This document shows positions 41,523-50,976 of a stretch of 64,000 nucleotides of DNA, piece after piece. Under the pieces are notes generated by a model, which saw only the letters and a program-made list of their open reading frames with translations, was not told the origin of the DNA and did no database searches. Location: contig JAEZGX010000041.1 in the NCBI GenBank assembly GCA_023416735.1, positions 124,001-188,000 of the forward strand, read 5' to 3'. Source of the stretch: Verrucomicrobiota bacterium (GTDB lineage Bacteria; Verrucomicrobiota; Verrucomicrobiia; Opitutales; Opitutaceae). How positions within the stretch are numbered: the stretch's first letter is position 1; every line of letters begins with the position of its first letter. The translations under genes and the position numbers were made by a program.

Positions 41523-42549
41523 ATGACGACGCGCCCCGCCTTCACGTTGCTCGTTACCATAGGATTCATGCTCGCGGGAAATTGCGTCGGACGCACAGAG
41601 GTTCCGCTGACCTCGATCGAATCTATCCATTCGCTGACGGCGGAAGAAGCAGACCAGATGTATCTGGCTGAGATCGAGGGCGTGGTGACCCGATGCACTC
41701 CCGCCGAACTCTACGTGCAGACCGGGAACTTTGCGATTTTCATTCTGCCCTCACAAGGTCGACTTTTGTATTCGCTTGGGGACTACATCCGGGTCGTAGG
41801 AAAGACAGGTCCAGGACATTTTCTGCCGATTGTCACCGAGGAACATTCCGTCCTTGTCCGGCGTGGTGCCCTGCCCACCCCTATTCCCACCACCTACACC
41901 GGCCTTGCTGCAGGTAAAATGGACTGCCGGTTCGTTGCCGTGGAAGGGTTGCTACGCCGGGTGGAGCAGATCTCCGAAGTCGAGTGGAGATACCAGCTCG
42001 CCATGCGTGAGGGAATCCTGCGGGTAGACGTGTCCGGGAACCCCAGCGATGTGCCGCGAGCGATTGGCTCTCGTCTGCGCCTCCATGGAGTCGCTGCGGG
42101 GCTGAAGAACGAGAATCGCCAAATCGTCCTTCCTCTCCTCCTCGTCCAGAACGTGGGCGACAACATCACTGTCCTTTCTCCGTCCCCCGATACCCTCTCC
42201 ACACTCTCAACCCAGCCGATCGCCTCGCTCCTTTCGTCGACCGACTTCACAAACAGCGGGCCGATGGCGAAGGTCCGCGGGCAGGTCATCTGGACGGCCT
42301 CGCCCGATCACGCCTACGTGAAAGATCCCACCGACACGATCGAAGTGCACCTTCAATCTCCTGCTTCGTGGAAAGCGGGCGATATCGTGGAGATCGCGGG
42401 GTTTCCGGAACCTGGGCTCATCAAGCCTCGCATCATGGATGGCATTGCGCGTGTCCTTCACCCGGAGGAAAAGCCGCGTCCCTGGTCCACTGACGCCAAA
42501 TCCCTCCTTTTGCGCACGAGTGAGGCTGATCTGGTCAAAGTGGAAGGCA
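41523..42549 (+). pseudogene. Truncated sensor-protein N-terminal region
   Basis: From the ATG at 41523 a signal-like segment (AFTLLVTIGFMLAGNCVG) leads into SIESIHSLTAEEADQMYLAEIEGVVTRC. This is followed by OB-fold-like repeats (EHSVLVRRG, FVAVEGLLRRVEQI, KVRGQVIWTA, VEIAGFPEPG). This pattern is the extracytoplasmic sensing part found at the N-terminus of large Verrucomicrobiota histidine kinases and related sensors. Homology-like sequence stops at about 42545 (ADLVKVEGT), just where another such unit should begin. Beyond it the frame runs to 42815 as antisense of an AAA_25 ATPase. No membrane anchor or kinase domain remains, so the gene is a 3'-truncated remnant. Confidence 0.7.
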
Positions 42550-42760
42550 CGGTACCTTGGTGGTTACGGCCCTGCGCAACGGCCATCGCAAGTTGGAAGG
42601 CGAAAAACGATTTCCCAGATTTCGGCGCTCCGGCCAGCACGACTTGGTCGCCTTCACGGATGAGGTTGTCGATCAGCCATGCCGACTCTGGTTCATCAGA
42701 GGGGCTGAGGAGCTGCTGGACTGTTCGGATATCTATGTGCGGCGGTTTCTTCTCACTCAT
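42550..42760 (-). pseudogene. AAA_25 (RepA-like) ATPase fragment
   Basis: Leftward from the ATG at 42760 (SEKKPPHIDIRTVQQLL) a RecA-fold ATPase begins: LIREGDQVVLAGAPKSGKSFFAFQLAMAVAQG contains a complete Walker A (GAPKSGKS). Such AAA_25 proteins act in plasmid or phage replication and in integrated elements. After about 70 residues the sequence stops resembling the family, at the same place where the opposing sensor gene breaks off; the frame itself stays open to 42458. It has no Walker B, so it should be inactive. Confidence 0.7.
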
Positions 42761-42874
42761 CGGGCACCACGATCGTGCCGGACCGAGGGTGGCCGCGTCC
42801 ACGCAGCTGCGGTGAAAGGCTGCGCAGGCATTGTTGTTTGCTCGACAGCCGTCCCGGTCTCTCGACGCTGCTCC

Positions 42875-43516
42875 TTACGAAGCGAAGAAGGTCTGGAATG
42901 TCGTCTTCGCGATTCTAAGCGAAAGCGCGATCCCAAGTAGCCATGGATACAGCATGAGCAGGTCACGCTCAGTCTCGCTTCTACCGTGATCAGGGGCGAC
43001 GTGCTGGAGTGCCCGATTGTCGTCCAGGAAGCGCGCAATATCGTGCATTGTCTGGTCCTTGAGTTCTTTTACCAGGCGCGACTCTTCCCACCTACGGGAG
43101 TTTACGTCGTAGTAACGAGCCAATGACACCGTGTTGAGTGGCTCCTGAAGCGCTACGTCCGTCTGGGAAAACCAATCTCCGGCCATTTTATACTCACCCT
43201 TTAAAGATTCGTCTTTGAATTTGTCGTATTCAAAATAGCGGGTGAACAAACTGACTCCGTTCCGCGCTCCGCTTCTGGCGGTCTCCAGCGACACGTCACG
43301 CCTCATTTTCAAGAAGTCATACTGGCTGGCATTCATTGACCGGAACGCTTCGCCAGCTGCGGCATACAATCCGAGCCCTGCGATGCCCAGCCAGACATAT
43401 TCAGCGGCGTTCCAGAATCGTCGACTTCGGCCCCAACGCCAAATCAAAGGCACGTGGAAAAGCGCCAGAAACCCGAGGAAAACGACAAATACGATCAGGG
43501 TGAATGCAAATTGCAT
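42875..43516 (-). CDS. Small membrane protein, unknown function
   Basis: A 213-residue protein with two N-terminal transmembrane segments (FAFTLIVFVVFLGFLALFHVPLIW and AEYVWLGIAGLGLYAAAG), a charged soluble middle (about 65-185) and a hydrophobic C-terminal stretch (LLMLYPWLLGIALSLRIAK). I do not recognise a family. It lies between an AAA_25 fragment and a broken integrase, all leftward, so it is probably cargo of the same decayed element. A type of accessory membrane effector is possible, but nothing in the sequence shows this. Confidence 0.65.
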   Translation of the reverse strand: MQFAFTLIVFVVFLGFLALFHVPLIWRWGRSRRFWNAAEYVWLGIAGLGLYAAAGEAFRSMNASQYDFLKMRRDVSLETARSGARNGVSLFTRYFEYDKFKDESLKGEYKMAGDWFSQTDVALQEPLNTVSLARYYDVNSRRWEESRLVKELKDQTMHDIARFLDDNRALQHVAPDHGRSETERDLLMLYPWLLGIALSLRIAKTTFQTFFAS

Positions 43517-43631
43517 TAAGCAACGTAATCGGCAGATCCCAACAGGACTTTATCCCGAGCAAACGTTGGCGCTGCCAGACGCCCTTGCCGAGCGGCTCGT
43601 CATGGCGCGTGGCAGCAATAAGGTCTGGTAG

Positions 43632-45123
43632 TTACGCCGTAGCTTCAACGACCGGTGTCGGCATGATGCCACGAAACCGCTGACCTTCCTCACCCGACAT
43701 TCGGCGCAGGTAGTGTTTCTTAATGATCGGCTCGGAGTTTCCGAACTGGTCGGCAGCCTCCGCATAGCTGTTGCCCGGCATCGCCATGAACGCGCTGATT
43801 GCCGTATGGCGGAGGCCGTCATGCGGAATGCGGAATTTCTTCCGGATCGAGCGAAGGTCTTCGTCCTTGTAGTCCCCGGGACAGACGTTCTCCGGGGTGA
43901 GAGGATATTTTTCGAGCCAGGCAGCGGCATTGGCAGAAACCTCCACCTCACGCGGTTCGCGCTCTTTCGTGATCTCCGCGGAGAGGTGCAGAGTTCCGTT
44001 TGAGTAATACGGAGCAACGCCGTCGCGCCTGATGCAGTCTGCGAGTTTCCGGATCTCGCCCGTCCTCATGTCCGGCCGCAAACCGAGCAGCAGCGTGAGC
44101 ACAAAATAGCAGCACCATTTTGGATGATTCTCTTCGAGAAACGCCATCAGTGCGGCGCAACCGTTGTTTGGAACCGATGGATTTCTTCGAAAAGCGCGGG
44201 ATGTCAGAGAACGGGTTTGTGGAACACCACTTCTGTTTGACGAAGAACCCAAAAATCGTGCCCAGGTCTGTGACCAGTTTATTCCACGTGCACTTGGAGG
44301 TGAGATTGCCATCCGGCATAGCGCGCGACTCGACCCACGGGCGGGCCTTGGCCGCGCCCGGAATTTCGCGCACCATCATGGGACCGATGAACTCTCCAAA
44401 GCTCCGGCCACGCTGCGACAGGCGTTGGTAATGTGCTGTGGAGATATGGTTTTTCTTGTCCTTCAGGCAGGCGGCGAGCGCGTCCTCGTAGCTGATATTG
44501 GAGAGATCCGTCGTCCGAAGCTTTTGCGCCATCGCGAACTTCACTGCGTCGGTGATGCTGAAGGGCTCGCCGTCGGCCAATCGGAGCGCCTTCTGGATGT
44601 CTTGCAACCGTGCCTGATCGAACCCGGCCATGAGTTGCGCAGCCTGAAGCAGCGAAAAACCGGTCGGTTTGATCACGAGCACAGCAGCCTCAGCGTCTTT
44701 GAGCTGAGCTTTCTCCAGCGACGTCATTTTGGGCCGGGCCGCAGCAGCGCCGTGAATTCGCTCGTTCTCCCAAATTTCCCGCAACTCCTCCGCTTCGGCT
44801 AGGGATTGAAACACCTTCTTTCGCTGCTGTCCGGCGATCGTGACAGTCACGCGATAGCTCCACGAACCCGACCGATTTTGGACGGCTTTGATTGCTGCCG
44901 GACTGGAACGAAGCTTGGCCACGTTCCCGTCCTCTGGGAAATCCGGAAGAGCCTGTCTAAGGTCAGCCGACGTTTTTTCTGCGGCGGACGATTTTTCTTC
45001 CTCGGGCGGAGCATAGAACTTGTATGCTCCGTCACCCGGATACGAAACAGGAGATGAACCGGAATCCGGCGCATCTCCTGTGATTTCAGCTGCTTGCGCA
45101 ACTTGTTGAGTTGGCGTCCCCAC
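43632..45123 (-). pseudogene. Tyrosine recombinase (integrase), frameshifted
   Basis: The gene opens at GTG 45123 and runs in one frame through the arm/SAM-like and core-binding parts (VQNRSGSWSYRVTVTIAGQQRKKVFQSLAEAEELR; FGFFVKQKWCSTNPFSDIPRFSKKSIG). At about 44165-44180 family-like sequence moves to another frame and continues NNGCAALMAFLEENHP, LLLGLRPDMRTGEIRKL (first Arg), HDGLRHTAISAF (H-x-x-R) and the nucleophile Tyr in IIKKHYLRRM. It ends at 43632. All catalytic residues are present, but only after the shift. A one-base change is therefore enough to inactivate it; a sequencing error or programmed slippage is an alternative. Together the parts span about 495 codons. Confidence 0.8.
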
Positions 45124-45136
45124 GGGGATTCGAACC
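45112..45136 (-). other. tRNA-Glu 3'-end fragment, probable attachment-site core
   Basis: Read leftward, 25 bases match the end of a bacterial tRNA-Glu: GGTTCGAATCCCC (T-loop and 3' T-stem) continuing into a 7-base acceptor strand, discriminator G and CCA (GGGGACGCCA). The 5' T-stem and the rest of a tRNA are missing upstream (AAGG instead of GGGG), so it is not a functional tRNA. The integrase GTG start lies within it. Elements that insert at tRNA 3' ends carry such a core at attP. The flanking order (non-tRNA, core, integrase) is that of attP rather than of a normal attL. Confidence 0.6.
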
Positions 45137-45847
45137 TTAAAAAGCCCCAGAACGGAAAGCCTTCGCCGAGCGCGGCTTTGCTGTATTATGGGTTGGGTTT
45201 TAGTTAGTTAAGAACAAGACAACAGTGCCAAACACTGCCCACCAATTCAAATGAAATTCCCTTAGTGGCAAATTCTGTGGCAAACATTTTGGCAAATTTC
45301 CCACACGGGGGACCGTGCCCCGTTGGGACCCCCACGGGGTCCTTGCGTCTCGTGGGGTTTGCCAGCCCCAACGGAGCTTCGCATCCCGTGAGGTTTCTGT
45401 CCTCGCAGGGAGTAAGCCGATCCTGTCCTAGCAAATGTTTATCAAGCCGTCCGCCTGCGCGCGATTGATCGCTGATCGAGCCGACAATCATAGACCGCTG
45501 CTCGTCGCCACCGAAACGAGGCGGATAGCCGCTCGGTTGCACTCCTACGTGTCTCGGCACGACCATGTGCAGAGTGGCAAGGCAATCCGATCGCAGTAGA
45601 CGATCGCTACGGGCGAGCAACGGGTGCGTCCCTCACGACCTGCTTTGCCTGTCAAACACCCCGAGAGCCGAAATCATCAACCCGCCCCACTTCGCTGCCC
45701 CCAGCTCGAAGCTGTGCTTGGCACGCAAGAATTGATGCATGACGCGTCCTCGAAGCGCCATCACGATAGGCCGCGGCAAACGTTCCACTGCACTGCGCAG
45801 AAGTATTGCCACGATTCAGCCTGCACCGCAGGGCCTGCAACAGCCCG
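45137..45847. other. Gene-free region with GC-rich hairpins
   Basis: About 710 bases without a convincing gene (a 93-codon frame at 45624 looks random). Between 45295 and 45420 there are stacked inverted repeats, such as CCCCGT...ACGGGG near 45319-45340 and GTGGGG...CCCCAA just after. Just left of this region, 45142-45185 also holds AAAGCC...GGCTTT pairing. This may be the non-integrase arm of the element's attachment region or recombination debris. Confidence 0.4.
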
Positions 45848-46702
45848 CTACTCTGAAAACTCGCGAATCCGCGCTTCGACGTCCTTCTGCAAGCGCCGGA
45901 CGTGATCGAGCGTGTAATCGACCAGCGAGACCTCTGCCGCCCGCAACAAGGGCGTGAGGTCCATGGCCCACGTGATGCCGTTCACTCGGTCGGTCGCGTG
46001 CGACGTATGAAAGGTCGCGTGGGCCGCCCGCCGTCCCAGGGCCGCCAGATCGTAGCGTTTTCCACCCGAAATCTGGGAATCGAAAACCTTGAGCAACTCC
46101 GCCGCGAGCTCCGGGTGTCGCCCGGAATCGAGGACCACCTTGTCGGCATCAACCAGCCAATCGAGATCGCGCCACACTTCGCAGCCCAGCACCCGCTTGG
46201 GCTGCCGCTCTGGCGGAAGCGCGCGTAGCGCCGTGAGACATCGCGCCAGCACCGCCACGTGAGTGTCGTGTTTGTCCGCGGGATTGTGCAGGTAAACGAC
46301 GTCCGGCTGACAGCCCGTGAAGATCGTCGCGAGATCGCTCGCGACGCCGGGATGTCTGGGCGTTTTCACCGCCGAACTCGCGTGCGCAAGCTGCAACTGA
46401 ATCGAATACCGCCCGAGCCGGGCGGCGGCTCGCTGCTCTTCCCGACGCACCGCCTGCATTTCCGCGTCGGTCATCTGCGCATAGCGACCCGTGCGCGGGG
46501 AACCCGCGCCGTTTGTCACCACCACCCCGCCGAACGCCCGGCCGGGCGTGTCGAGGCAGTCGGAAATCCCCGCATGCGCCATGATTTCAATGTCATCCTG
46601 ATGCGCCGCAACGCACAGGTGGGTGACACGCGCGAGCGCCGCCTCCGGGGGAAGCTCGCCCGCAGGCACATAGATGTCGGCTTGAGGCTGGGTGAATTTC
46701 AT
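45848..46702 (-). CDS. PIG-L family deacetylase, intact metal site
   Basis: A 284-residue zinc-type N-deacetylase of the PIG-L/LmbE family, cytoplasmic. The metal/catalytic motif is AHQDDIE (H34, D36, D37, E39; normally AHPDDE) and the second metal segment is PADKHDTHVA (H145 and H148). Relatives deacetylate GlcNAc moieties (MshB, BshB, chitin disaccharide, GlcNAc-PI). It is the last gene of the hexosamine operon, overlapping the ROK kinase stop by 4 bases. Since no nagA is present, deacetylation of GlcNAc or GlcNAc-6-phosphate is the obvious hypothesis. Confidence 0.88.
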   Translation of the reverse strand: MKFTQPQADIYVPAGELPPEAALARVTHLCVAAHQDDIEIMAHAGISDCLDTPGRAFGGVVVTNGAGSPRTGRYAQMTDAEMQAVRREEQRAAARLGRYSIQLQLAHASSAVKTPRHPGVASDLATIFTGCQPDVVYLHNPADKHDTHVAVLARCLTALRALPPERQPKRVLGCEVWRDLDWLVDADKVVLDSGRHPELAAELLKVFDSQISGGKRYDLAALGRRAAHATFHTSHATDRVNGITWAMDLTPLLRAAEVSLVDYTLDHVRRLQKDVEARIREFSE

Positions 46703-48123
46703 GAAGTGGGTGCGCTGGACAGTTTCGGCAGGCTCGCGGCGGCAATCGCCTGACCGTGACGCTTGTCGTGTTCGTTCGGCGTATGCAGGCGGATCTTTTC
46801 CGCCAGTTCCGGAAACTCCGCGCGCAACACCGCCTGCGCCTCGCTGAGAATGAGATCGCCGCCCGCGCCCGACGTCACTCGCCCGAGCACCAGCACGTGC
46901 CGCAACGCGTAGAAGTCCGCGTAGTGCGCGATCGAATACCCGAACGCCACCCCGATCGACTTGTAAATCGCCCGAGCGCGCGCGTCCCCCGCGGCCATCG
47001 CCGCCTGCACCGCGACCAATTGCTCCGCCAGCGGCTGCGATGCGGGGAAATCGAATCCCGCCACCCGCGCGAGCCGGCCGACGCCCTGTTGCGAGAAATA
47101 CTGCACTCCGCAGCCGACGTCACCCGACCATTCGTCACGTGGCGCGTGTGGATGATAATCGATTGGCGCAAACGCCAGTTCGTTCAGCCACGGTGTGATT
47201 CCCCCGTCCCGCGTCACATAGCCGCCGGCCTGGCTGGTGCCCATCGACACGCCGAGAACCGCACCATCTCCGAGGCTCATCGAGCCGGCGAGCGCGGTGA
47301 CTTCCCCATCGTTCGCCACCTCGAACGGCACTCCGCCCCAACGCTGCTGCAGCGTCAAAAACATCCGGCGAATGTCGCGTTCGAACCGCTCCGGCGGGAC
47401 GCCGCGGAAAAGCGAGGCGACGCGCACTTCGTTGTTCACATACACGCCGGCCGCGCTGCCGCCGATCGCATCCACGCGCGGCAGATGCGCCGCCATCCGC
47501 TGTAGCGAATCGTGCACGCCTTCGATGTGATAGGCGGGATCTTTTTCGAAATACGGATTCCAAGGTATCTCCTCGGAGAACACCACGCGGCCATCGATCA
47601 CCGCCGCCGCTTTTCGATCGCTGCCGCCCAGGTCGAAGCCGATCCGGCAGCCCTCGAGATTCCGGCCGAGCGGCAAAGCCGTGAGCTTCTCTTCCGGCAA
47701 TTGGGCGAGCCCGACCGCTGCAACCGAGAACGTGCGGCCATACACCTTCTCGCCCATGAACGCGTAATCGAACTCCCGCGCCCCGCCGGGCGCATACGCC
47801 GCGGCCAGCGCGCTCGCGACTTCCGGCGCGCCCGCCAGCAGCACGCGGCACCCGCCTTTTTGCCAGAGCAGAAACTTAACGAGCCGCTCGACGTAGGTGA
47901 AATTCAGATACGCCGCGGGATGCTCGCGTCCGAGCACGTGCGTCTCGTGCCGCGCGGCGGAGCCGTCCGCGCGCAGCAGCGCGATGGCCAGCGGCCGGGC
48001 TCCCCGATCGTTGGCCACCAGCCCGCGATACGCGCGCGTCCACAACGCGGCAGGCACGAACTTCTCCTCCAGCGGCGGGCGGTGGAGTGGTAGGATGTTC
48101 AACAAGGTCAATGGATCCGTCAT
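46699..48123 (-). CDS. ROK-family sugar kinase with an N-terminal extension
   Basis: A 474-residue protein. Residues about 160-460 form a ROK kinase: phosphate loop IGFDLGGSDRKAAAV (161-175), catalytic FEVANDGEVTALAG, and VLGVSMGTSQAGGYV. The usual zinc motif CxCGxxGC is lost (GDVGCGVQYFSQQG has one Cys). The first 160 residues are an unusual extension, since typical ROK kinases are about 300 residues. N-acetylglucosamine or glucose is the likely acceptor, given the NagB-type gene 10 bases upstream. The ATG at 48123 excludes a long overlapping frame that runs inside the NagB gene. Confidence 0.82.
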   Translation of the reverse strand: MTDPLTLLNILPLHRPPLEEKFVPAALWTRAYRGLVANDRGARPLAIALLRADGSAARHETHVLGREHPAAYLNFTYVERLVKFLLWQKGGCRVLLAGAPEVASALAAAYAPGGAREFDYAFMGEKVYGRTFSVAAVGLAQLPEEKLTALPLGRNLEGCRIGFDLGGSDRKAAAVIDGRVVFSEEIPWNPYFEKDPAYHIEGVHDSLQRMAAHLPRVDAIGGSAAGVYVNNEVRVASLFRGVPPERFERDIRRMFLTLQQRWGGVPFEVANDGEVTALAGSMSLGDGAVLGVSMGTSQAGGYVTRDGGITPWLNELAFAPIDYHPHAPRDEWSGDVGCGVQYFSQQGVGRLARVAGFDFPASQPLAEQLVAVQAAMAAGDARARAIYKSIGVAFGYSIAHYADFYALRHVLVLGRVTSGAGGDLILSEAQAVLRAEFPELAEKIRLHTPNEHDKRHGQAIAAASLPKLSSAPTS

Positions 48124-48133
48124 CGTGTCTCCG

Positions 48134-50044
48134 TTAGAAGGGGGCGCGCCGAAACGCTTCGATCGCCTCGTAGTCGGCCAGGCCGAGCCGGTCATACGCT
48201 TGCGCCAGTCCGCGATTCTGCTGCTCCGCCTGCTGCCAGGGTTCGCGCAGACCGGCGGCCACCGGCGTCTGGCTGCGTTGGCTCTTGTGCTGAAAAATCG
48301 CCTGAACTTTCTGCGCGAGCTCGCGCGGACTGAACGGCACCGCCATGTCGATGTCCGCCGCTTCCCACGGCGTTTCGACGCCGCGATACAGCCACACGCG
48401 ACATCCGGCATACCAGGCTTCCGACGCGAGCGCCTGACACGCACGACGCACCAGATCGAAGCAAACCGCGGACACCGAGGAGGGATCGTCGCGATCGCCG
48501 GTGACGAAGATCTGGTTGGGCGTGAGCTCGCGCAACACGCGCACGATCGCATCGACGTCCGCCTGATCGGGCGAAAACTGCCGGTAGCGCCCGCGTTCGT
48601 AAAACGCCAAGTCGAGGAAGCAGGCTTGCGAGGGCGCGATCCCGCAATCGCGCAGCGACGCCCGCGCTTCGCCGCGTCGCAGCAGCCCTTTGAACCGCCG
48701 AATCTGCGGCGTGTCGCTCGTGAAAGCCGATTTGCCGAGCAGGTGTTCGCGCACTTCTCCCGTGAACGTCTGCACTGGCGCACCATTCAATTCGAAGGCT
48801 TTGCCGAGCTCACCGATGAAGTCGGCCGCGACCGTCGCCTCCTCGTCGGGCAAGGCTAGATTGCCTGAGGTCAGATACACGACGCTGACCTGGTGCCCTT
48901 GACTCTGCAGCCGGCGAAGCGTCCCGCCCATGCCGAGCACGTCATGCGAAGGTTCCGGACTGAACACCACGACGCGTTTGGGATAAGGCTCCGCGCGTTC
49001 CGGCCGCGCCGAATCGTCCGCGCCGGGCTTTCCGCCCGGCCAGCCGGTGATCGTGTGCTGCAGCTCGTTGAAGATTTGAATATTCAATCCGTAGGCCGGC
49101 CCCTGCTCGGTCAACAAATCCGCCATCCCATGCTCGCTGTAATCTTCATCGAGCAACTTGAGCACCGGCTTGCGAGCGGTCTGTGCGAGCCAGACGACAG
49201 CGCGGCGCCGTAGCGATGGCGTCCACTCGACGGGCCCGACCAGCCACGGATGCCGGACCCGCGTCAACATCGACGCTGCGGCGCGATCGACGAGAAAACT
49301 CACCTGCGCGTGCCCTTGCAGAAAGCTCGCGGGCAGGCCGTCGGTCGGCACGCCTTCCACCGCTTGCGCCACGACGCCCGCTTTCGCCTCACCCCACGCC
49401 AGCAGAACGATGCGTCGCGCCTCCAGGATGGTGCCGACTCCCATCGTGATCGCATGACGCGGCACGTTCGCTTCGCCCAGAAAATCGCGCGCCGCGTCGC
49501 GCCGAGTGATGCTGTCCAGCGTCACCAGCCGCGTGCGCGACTCGCGCCCGGAGCCGGGCTCGTTGAAGCCGATGTGCCCGGTGCGACCGATGCCCAGCAC
49601 CTGCAAGTCGAGGCCGCCCGCGGCGCGAATCTGTTCCTCGTAACGCCGACACCACGCGAACGTTTCACCGCGCGGCACCGTGCCGTCAGGCACATGGATA
49701 TTCGCTGCCGGCACATCGATATGATCGAAGAGCTGCTCGTGCATGAAGCGCCAGTAGCTTTCGGGATGCGTGCGCGGCAGGCCGTAATATTCGTCGAGGT
49801 TGAACGTCATGACCCGCCGGAAACTCAGTCCTTCCTCGCGATGAAGCCGGATGAGCTGGCGATAAAGCCGCACCGGCGTCGAGCCGGTTGCAAGGCCGAG
49901 CACGGTGTTTTTGCCGGCGGCATCGTTGCGCCGAATGAGCGCGGCGATCTCGCCGGCGACTCGCGCACAGGCTTCGTCGGCGCTCGCAGAAATCTCGGTG
50001 GGGATGCGTTCGCGTTGCTGGGCTTCAGTGGAGGCGGAAATCAT
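48134..50044 (-). CDS. Glucosamine-6-phosphate deaminase fused to a degenerate PIG-L domain
   Basis: A 636-residue two-domain protein. Residues about 20-290 are a NagB: LGLATGSTPVRLYR, FNLDEYYGLP (D84, E85) and LGIGRTGHIGFNEPGS (H157), which converts GlcN-6-P to fructose-6-P and ammonia. Residues about 355-600 have the PIG-L/LmbE fold. However, the metal motif that should read SPHPDDD is SPEPSHD (362-368), and the second ligand segment reads GDRDDPSSVSAV with no His. The C-terminal domain is therefore probably catalytically dead. NagB-PIG-L fusions are known in Bacteroidota and Verrucomicrobiota. A separate PIG-L with intact ligands closes the same operon. Confidence 0.88.
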   Translation of the reverse strand: MISASTEAQQRERIPTEISASADEACARVAGEIAALIRRNDAAGKNTVLGLATGSTPVRLYRQLIRLHREEGLSFRRVMTFNLDEYYGLPRTHPESYWRFMHEQLFDHIDVPAANIHVPDGTVPRGETFAWCRRYEEQIRAAGGLDLQVLGIGRTGHIGFNEPGSGRESRTRLVTLDSITRRDAARDFLGEANVPRHAITMGVGTILEARRIVLLAWGEAKAGVVAQAVEGVPTDGLPASFLQGHAQVSFLVDRAAASMLTRVRHPWLVGPVEWTPSLRRRAVVWLAQTARKPVLKLLDEDYSEHGMADLLTEQGPAYGLNIQIFNELQHTITGWPGGKPGADDSARPERAEPYPKRVVVFSPEPSHDVLGMGGTLRRLQSQGHQVSVVYLTSGNLALPDEEATVAADFIGELGKAFELNGAPVQTFTGEVREHLLGKSAFTSDTPQIRRFKGLLRRGEARASLRDCGIAPSQACFLDLAFYERGRYRQFSPDQADVDAIVRVLRELTPNQIFVTGDRDDPSSVSAVCFDLVRRACQALASEAWYAGCRVWLYRGVETPWEAADIDMAVPFSPRELAQKVQAIFQHKSQRSQTPVAAGLREPWQQAEQQNRGLAQAYDRLGLADYEAIEAFRRAPF

Positions 50045-50052
50045 TGGAAAAA

Positions 50053-50976
50053 TCACGACCGGGAAAGGGAGCGGAAATAATCGACTGTTGCGTGCAAACC
50101 GGCATCGAGCGTCGCCGCCGGCCGGAATCCAGCCGCGGCGAGTTTGTCGACACTGGCCCGCGAATGCCGCACGTCGCCCAGGCGATCGGGCGCATGGCGG
50201 ATCTCGGACCGGGACCCGGCGAGCGCGATGATGCGCTCCGCGAGTTCCTGAATCGTGATCTGGCCGCCGTATCCGACATTGAATACACCCGTGACGGCCG
50301 CGTTCGTCGCAGCGAAGACGTTGGCGGCAACGATGTCCTTCACGTAAACGAAATCCCGCGTCTGGCTGCCGTCGCCGTAAATGATCAGGGGCTGGTGGGC
50401 GAGCGCTCGTTGAATGAAGATCGGCACCGCTGCGGCGTAAGCGCCGGCCGGATCCTGACGAGGCCCGAACACGTTGAAGAAACGCAGCGCCGTGGTCGCG
50501 AGCCGGCCCGATTCGCTGTAGTGCTGGCAATAATACTCCCCGTCGAGTTTGGTGACGGCGTAGGGGCTGCGCGGCTCCGGCAGCATGTCCTCGCGCTTCG
50601 GCACCGCCGGATTATTCCCGTAGATCGCGGCCGAGCTGCTGAGACAAAGCTTGCGCACCCCCGCTGCAGCCGAGGCTTCCAGCACGTTCAGCAATCCGGT
50701 GACATTCAGATCGACGCACTCGTGCGGACGCTCCACGGATTCCGGAACGCTGACCAATGCAGCCAGATGGAAAACATAATCCATGCCCTCAACCGCGCGG
50801 CGCACGAGTTCCCGGTCGGTGATCGAGCCCTCGATGAACTCCACGTCGAGCCCCGCCAGATTTCGGCGATACCCGGTGCGCAGGTTGTCGAGCACGCGCA
50901 CGTCCGCCTTTCCCTGGAAATACTCAGCGAGATGGCTGCCGATGAATCCCGCCCCTCCGGTGATCAGCACTTTCAT
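50053..50976 (-). CDS. NAD-dependent UDP-sugar 4-epimerase, UDP-GlcNAc/GalNAc type
   Basis: A 307-residue extended-SDR epimerase. The Rossmann motif is GGAGFIG (7-13), with LSSSAAIYG (112-120) and the catalytic Y139-x3-K143 (YAVTK), then RFFNVFGPRQDP. The alanine-rich SSSAAIYG and NVFGPRQDP sequences are close to WbpP/Gne-like UDP-N-acetylhexosamine 4-epimerases. In the operon it would interconvert UDP-GalNAc and UDP-GlcNAc (or UDP-Gal/Glc). It overlaps the NahK gene by 4 bases and lies 8 bases from nagB. Confidence 0.87.
   Translation of the reverse strand: MKVLITGGAGFIGSHLAEYFQGKADVRVLDNLRTGYRRNLAGLDVEFIEGSITDRELVRRAVEGMDYVFHLAALVSVPESVERPHECVDLNVTGLLNVLEASAAAGVRKLCLSSSAAIYGNNPAVPKREDMLPEPRSPYAVTKLDGEYYCQHYSESGRLATTALRFFNVFGPRQDPAGAYAAAVPIFIQRALAHQPLIIYGDGSQTRDFVYVKDIVAANVFAATNAAVTGVFNVGYGGQITIQELAERIIALAGSRSEIRHAPDRLGDVRHSRASVDKLAAAGFRPAATLDAGLHATVDYFRSLSRS

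Noticed and set aside
41523..42815. A full-length 430-residue sensor protein
   Set aside because: The last 90 codons are antisense to a Walker A-containing ATPase and show none of the OB-like repeats, so the apparent C-terminus is not genuine.
45112..45136. A complete tRNA-Glu gene
   Set aside because: Only the 3' T-stem, acceptor strand and CCA match; the 5' T-stem, anticodon arm, D-arm and 5' acceptor strand are missing upstream.
42458..45136. An intact prophage or plasmid
   Set aside because: There are no capsid, portal, terminase or conjugation genes; just a broken integrase, an ATPase fragment and one membrane protein.
45624..45905. A 93-codon gene in the hairpin-rich region
   Set aside because: No ribosome site, no recognisable sequence, and its 3' end overlaps the PIG-L gene on the other strand.
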